Shown here in pieces: positions 63,186 through 64,000 of a DNA stretch of 64,000 nucleotides. Origin of the DNA: Burkholderia diffusa (lineage in GTDB: Bacteria; Pseudomonadota; Gammaproteobacteria; Burkholderiales; Burkholderiaceae); contig NZ_CP013363.1 in the NCBI RefSeq assembly GCF_001718315.1, positions 62,001 to 126,000 of the forward strand, read 5' to 3'. Positions within the stretch are counted from its first letter, which is position 1. Each line of letters opens with the position of its first letter. The translations under genes were made by a program, and so were the position numbers. The notes below the pieces were generated by a model that saw only the letters and a program-made list of their open reading frames with translations, was not told the DNA's origin and ran no database searches.

Positions 63186-63635
63186 ATGGATCGAAACGAC
63201 ACGAACCGGAGCATCGACACGCGCACGATCGACTGGCCGGCCGCGGCGCGTGCGGCGCACGCTGCGGCCGACGCCGCCGAACGGCTCGGCGTGCGCGTGA
63301 ACGTCGCGGTCGTCGATGCGGCCGGGCTGCTCGCGGCATTCGTGCGCATGCCCGGCGCACCGCTGCATTCGATCGATATCGCGATCGACAAGGCGTACAC
63401 GGCCGCGAGCTTCGGCCTGGCCACCGACGCATGGCACGTCGCGCTGGCATCGCACTCGGATGCGGTGCGGCAGGGCCTCGTGCTGCGGCCGCGCTTCGTC
63501 GCGTTCGGCGGCGGGCTGCCGATCGTCGAGGGCGGCGCGTTGATCGGCGGCATCGGCGTATCGGGTGGCAGCGAGGCGCAGGACGCGCAATGCGCGCACG
63601 CGGGGCTCGACGCGGCCGGCTTCGGCGGGCCATGA
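63186..63635 (+). CDS. GlcG/HbpS family heme-binding-type protein
   Basis: 149 residues from ATG 63186, 20 bp after dmpB. RVNVAVVDAAGLLAAFVRMP then AIDKAYTAASFG and IVEGGALIGGIGVSGGSEAQ give the GlcG/HbpS signature. The classical Pseudomonas dmp operon has dmpC directly after dmpB, so this gene is an extra. It may bind heme or a redox cofactor, or protect the dioxygenase; its function is not known. Confidence 0.85.
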   Translation: MDRNDTNRSIDTRTIDWPAAARAAHAAADAAERLGVRVNVAVVDAAGLLAAFVRMPGAPLHSIDIAIDKAYTAASFGLATDAWHVALASHSDAVRQGLVLRPRFVAFGGGLPIVEGGALIGGIGVSGGSEAQDAQCAHAGLDAAGFGGP

Positions 63636-63695
63636 CGCACGGCACTTGAACGCGCTCCACGAACCCACGGATTCACGACTATCGGCACACACATC

Positions 63696-64000
63696 ATGTA
63701 CGACACCGAACCCATCGCCGCGACGCGCGGCCCCGCCGGCGGGCAGCCGGACCCGCGGCTCGTCCGCAACTTCATCGACGGCGGCTATCGCGCGAGCGAA
63801 CGCTGGTTCGACAAGCGCTCGCCGCTCGACAACGCGCTGATCGCGCGCGTGGCCGAAGCGAGCCGCGCGGATGTCGACGCGGCCGTGCAGGCCGCACGGG
63901 CGGCGCTGGCCGGCCCGTGGGGCGACCTGACGGTCGCGCAGCGCGTCGAGCTCCTGTATGCGGTGGCCGACGGCATCACGCGCCGCTTCGACGATTTCCT
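63696..64000 (+). CDS. dmpC: 2-hydroxymuconic semialdehyde dehydrogenase, N-terminal part
   Basis: The plus frame from ATG 63696 runs off the window (about 101 residues). It reads VRNFIDGGYR then WFDKRSPLDNALIARVAEA and the helix ADVDAAVQAARAALAGPWGD, the start of an aldehyde dehydrogenase of the DmpC/XylG group. It would oxidise the ring-cleavage product to 2-hydroxymuconate, the first step of the 4-oxalocrotonate branch. Further dmp genes probably follow. Confidence 0.88.
   Translation, partial: MYDTEPIAATRGPAGGQPDPRLVRNFIDGGYRASERWFDKRSPLDNALIARVAEASRADVDAAVQAARAALAGPWGDLTVAQRVELLYAVADGITRRFDDF

Overview
The window looks like part of a Burkholderia chromosome, most likely a secondary replicon of the Burkholderia cepacia complex. 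This is an inference from the very GC-rich third codon positions, the density of LysR/AraC/GntR regulators, the many MFS carriers, the FUSC-type efflux operon, the small DUF4148 protein and the multicomponent phenol hydroxylase cluster. I saw no rRNA, tRNA, CRISPR array, insertion sequence or phage gene. The content is accessory metabolism, metal/solvent defence and catabolism.

Layout. 1-2800 (minus): chromate module chrB-chrA, followed by a truncated second ChrB-like ORF running into an MFS carrier that leaves the window. 2880-5943 (plus): a nickel/cobalt operon, an RcnR-type repressor (dmeR) with C-tract operators, the CDF exporter dmeF, a DUF1289 protein and an MFS carrier. 6336-11424 (plus): two large exported beta-propeller proteins, the second fused to a phosphoesterase domain. 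12055-21157: a sugar-acid/lactone catabolic operon (minus: PdxA-like dehydrogenase, enolase-superfamily dehydratase, DapA-family aldolase, MFS, beta-propeller, COG3618 lactonase), a divergent LysR gene and a second MFS. 21555-27491 (plus, after a small membrane protein): a histidine phosphatase, an APH-type kinase, two SDRs, an acyl-CoA dehydrogenase and a LysR, an arrangement recalling ACAD10/11 and levulinate-type 4-hydroxyacid catabolism. 27535-32237: a J-domain protein, a GntR remnant, small exported proteins and two LysR genes, one with an in-frame 9-bp tandem repeat. 32468-37063 (minus): FUSC-DUF1656-HlyD-NodT tripartite efflux operon. 37557-45673: DNA polymerase II, a CSS/EAL phosphodiesterase, small exported proteins, a MINPP-type phosphatase lipoprotein and a degenerate HAD protein. 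46001-54440: type II NADH dehydrogenase with divergent LysR, AraC, NmrA-like, BenE, a desaturase and an orphan PhnD-like protein. 54462-64000: phenol degradation, with GntR (AphS-like) and DmpR-type regulators divergent from dmpKLMNOPQB, a GlcG/HbpS gene and the start of dmpC.

The best integrated system is the phenol island: inverted-repeat activator sites and a canonical -24/-12 promoter precede dmpK. The less described features are: (i) a roughly 31-bp element placed 70-77 bp upstream of both the NADH dehydrogenase and the degenerate HAD gene; (ii) the kinase/SDR/ACAD cluster; (iii) the complete-looking lactone-to-aldolase operon carrying a PdxA homologue without its usual kinase; (iv) the folded insertion in DmeF; and (v) a small exported protein whose best start is ATT. 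I did not find a clearly new defence or mobile system.
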